Source: Collinsella aerofaciens (GTDB taxonomy: Bacteria > Actinomycetota > Coriobacteriia > Coriobacteriales > Coriobacteriaceae). From it: a stretch of DNA of 36,005 nucleotides. Made by a program: the position numbers and the translations under genes. Under the pieces are notes generated by a model. It was not told the DNA's origin. It saw only the letters and a list, made by a program, of their open reading frames with translations, and made no database searches. Location of the stretch: assembly GCA_021639365.1 (NCBI GenBank), contig JAJXHK010000018.1:1-36005 (forward strand). The letters are read 5' to 3'. The stretch's first letter is position 1; each line of letters starts with the position of its first letter. Of the stretch, positions 35,951 to 36,005 are shown one piece after another.

Positions 35951-36005
35951 TGGTGGACCTGACAAGATTCGAACTTGTGACCTCCCGGTTATCAGCCGGA
36001 CGCTC
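35951..36005 (-). tRNA. tRNA-Ile (anticodon GAU), truncated by window edge
   Basis: The 3' part of a minus-strand tRNA with encoded CCA. It shows anticodon arm CCGGC-TGATAA-CCGG containing GAT, a short variable loop, a GTTCGAATC T-loop and acceptor end AGGTCC-A-CCA. The 5' end lies beyond 36005. No rRNA sequence is visible, so a link to an rRNA operon cannot be judged. Confidence 0.9.

Overview
The window is a dense, high-GC bacterial chromosome segment. It reads as a member of the Coriobacteriia, most likely Collinsella or a close relative. That assignment is an inference from protein style, base composition and the abundant short GGGACAG-type intergenic repeats; I could not run a database search. 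Almost all genes lie on the minus strand and are ordinary housekeeping or transport genes. Long antisense ORFs on the plus strand are shadows of these genes.

Layout from left to right. (1) 79-3903: a polar amino acid ABC transporter operon (ATPase, Tat/lipobox binding protein, two permeases) followed by a cytidylate kinase-like gene. (2) 4263-6673: a YqeY-family protein, a membrane-anchored PpiC-type foldase and an orphan PTS EIIA. (3) 6825-10443: purF, purM and purN. (4) 10730-11959: a plus-strand CmpB-type membrane protein. (5) 12050-14032: a MoaE-like protein, a class B sortase and purE. (6) 14476-19237: carA-carB. (7) 19445-25812: a membrane protein of unknown function, an ABC exporter half-transporter, a NUDIX hydrolase, purD and purA. 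(8) 25906-29210: dnaB, and the rpsF-ssb-rpsR-rplI cluster upstream of it. (9) 29716-29945: two tRNA-Ser genes. (10) 30369-32310: a UPF0126/TRIC-type membrane protein and a secreted, polymer-forming membrane protein, both on the plus strand. (11) 32440-35766: typA, two small genes of unknown function and a bifunctional-nuclease (DUF151) gene. (12) A tRNA-Ile(GAU) on the minus strand is cut by the right edge.

Five purine genes (purF, M, N, E, D) plus purA, together with carAB, supply much of IMP, AMP and carbamoyl phosphate synthesis, but they are scattered rather than in one operon. The S6-SSB-S18-L9-DnaB block is a conserved translation and replication cluster.

The most interesting signal is intergenic. 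Three copies (767-874, 4108-4256 and minus strand 22212-22359) share short conserved loops and flanks, but their long stems differ in sequence while staying complementary. They also share tandem G-A mismatches, and the wobble pairs are valid on one strand only. This is a strong signature of a dispersed structured RNA (or folded single-stranded DNA) family. Several other long perfect or covarying inverted repeats also lie between genes, including a cloverleaf-like element beside tRNA-Ser and an inverted duplication at the carB 3' end.
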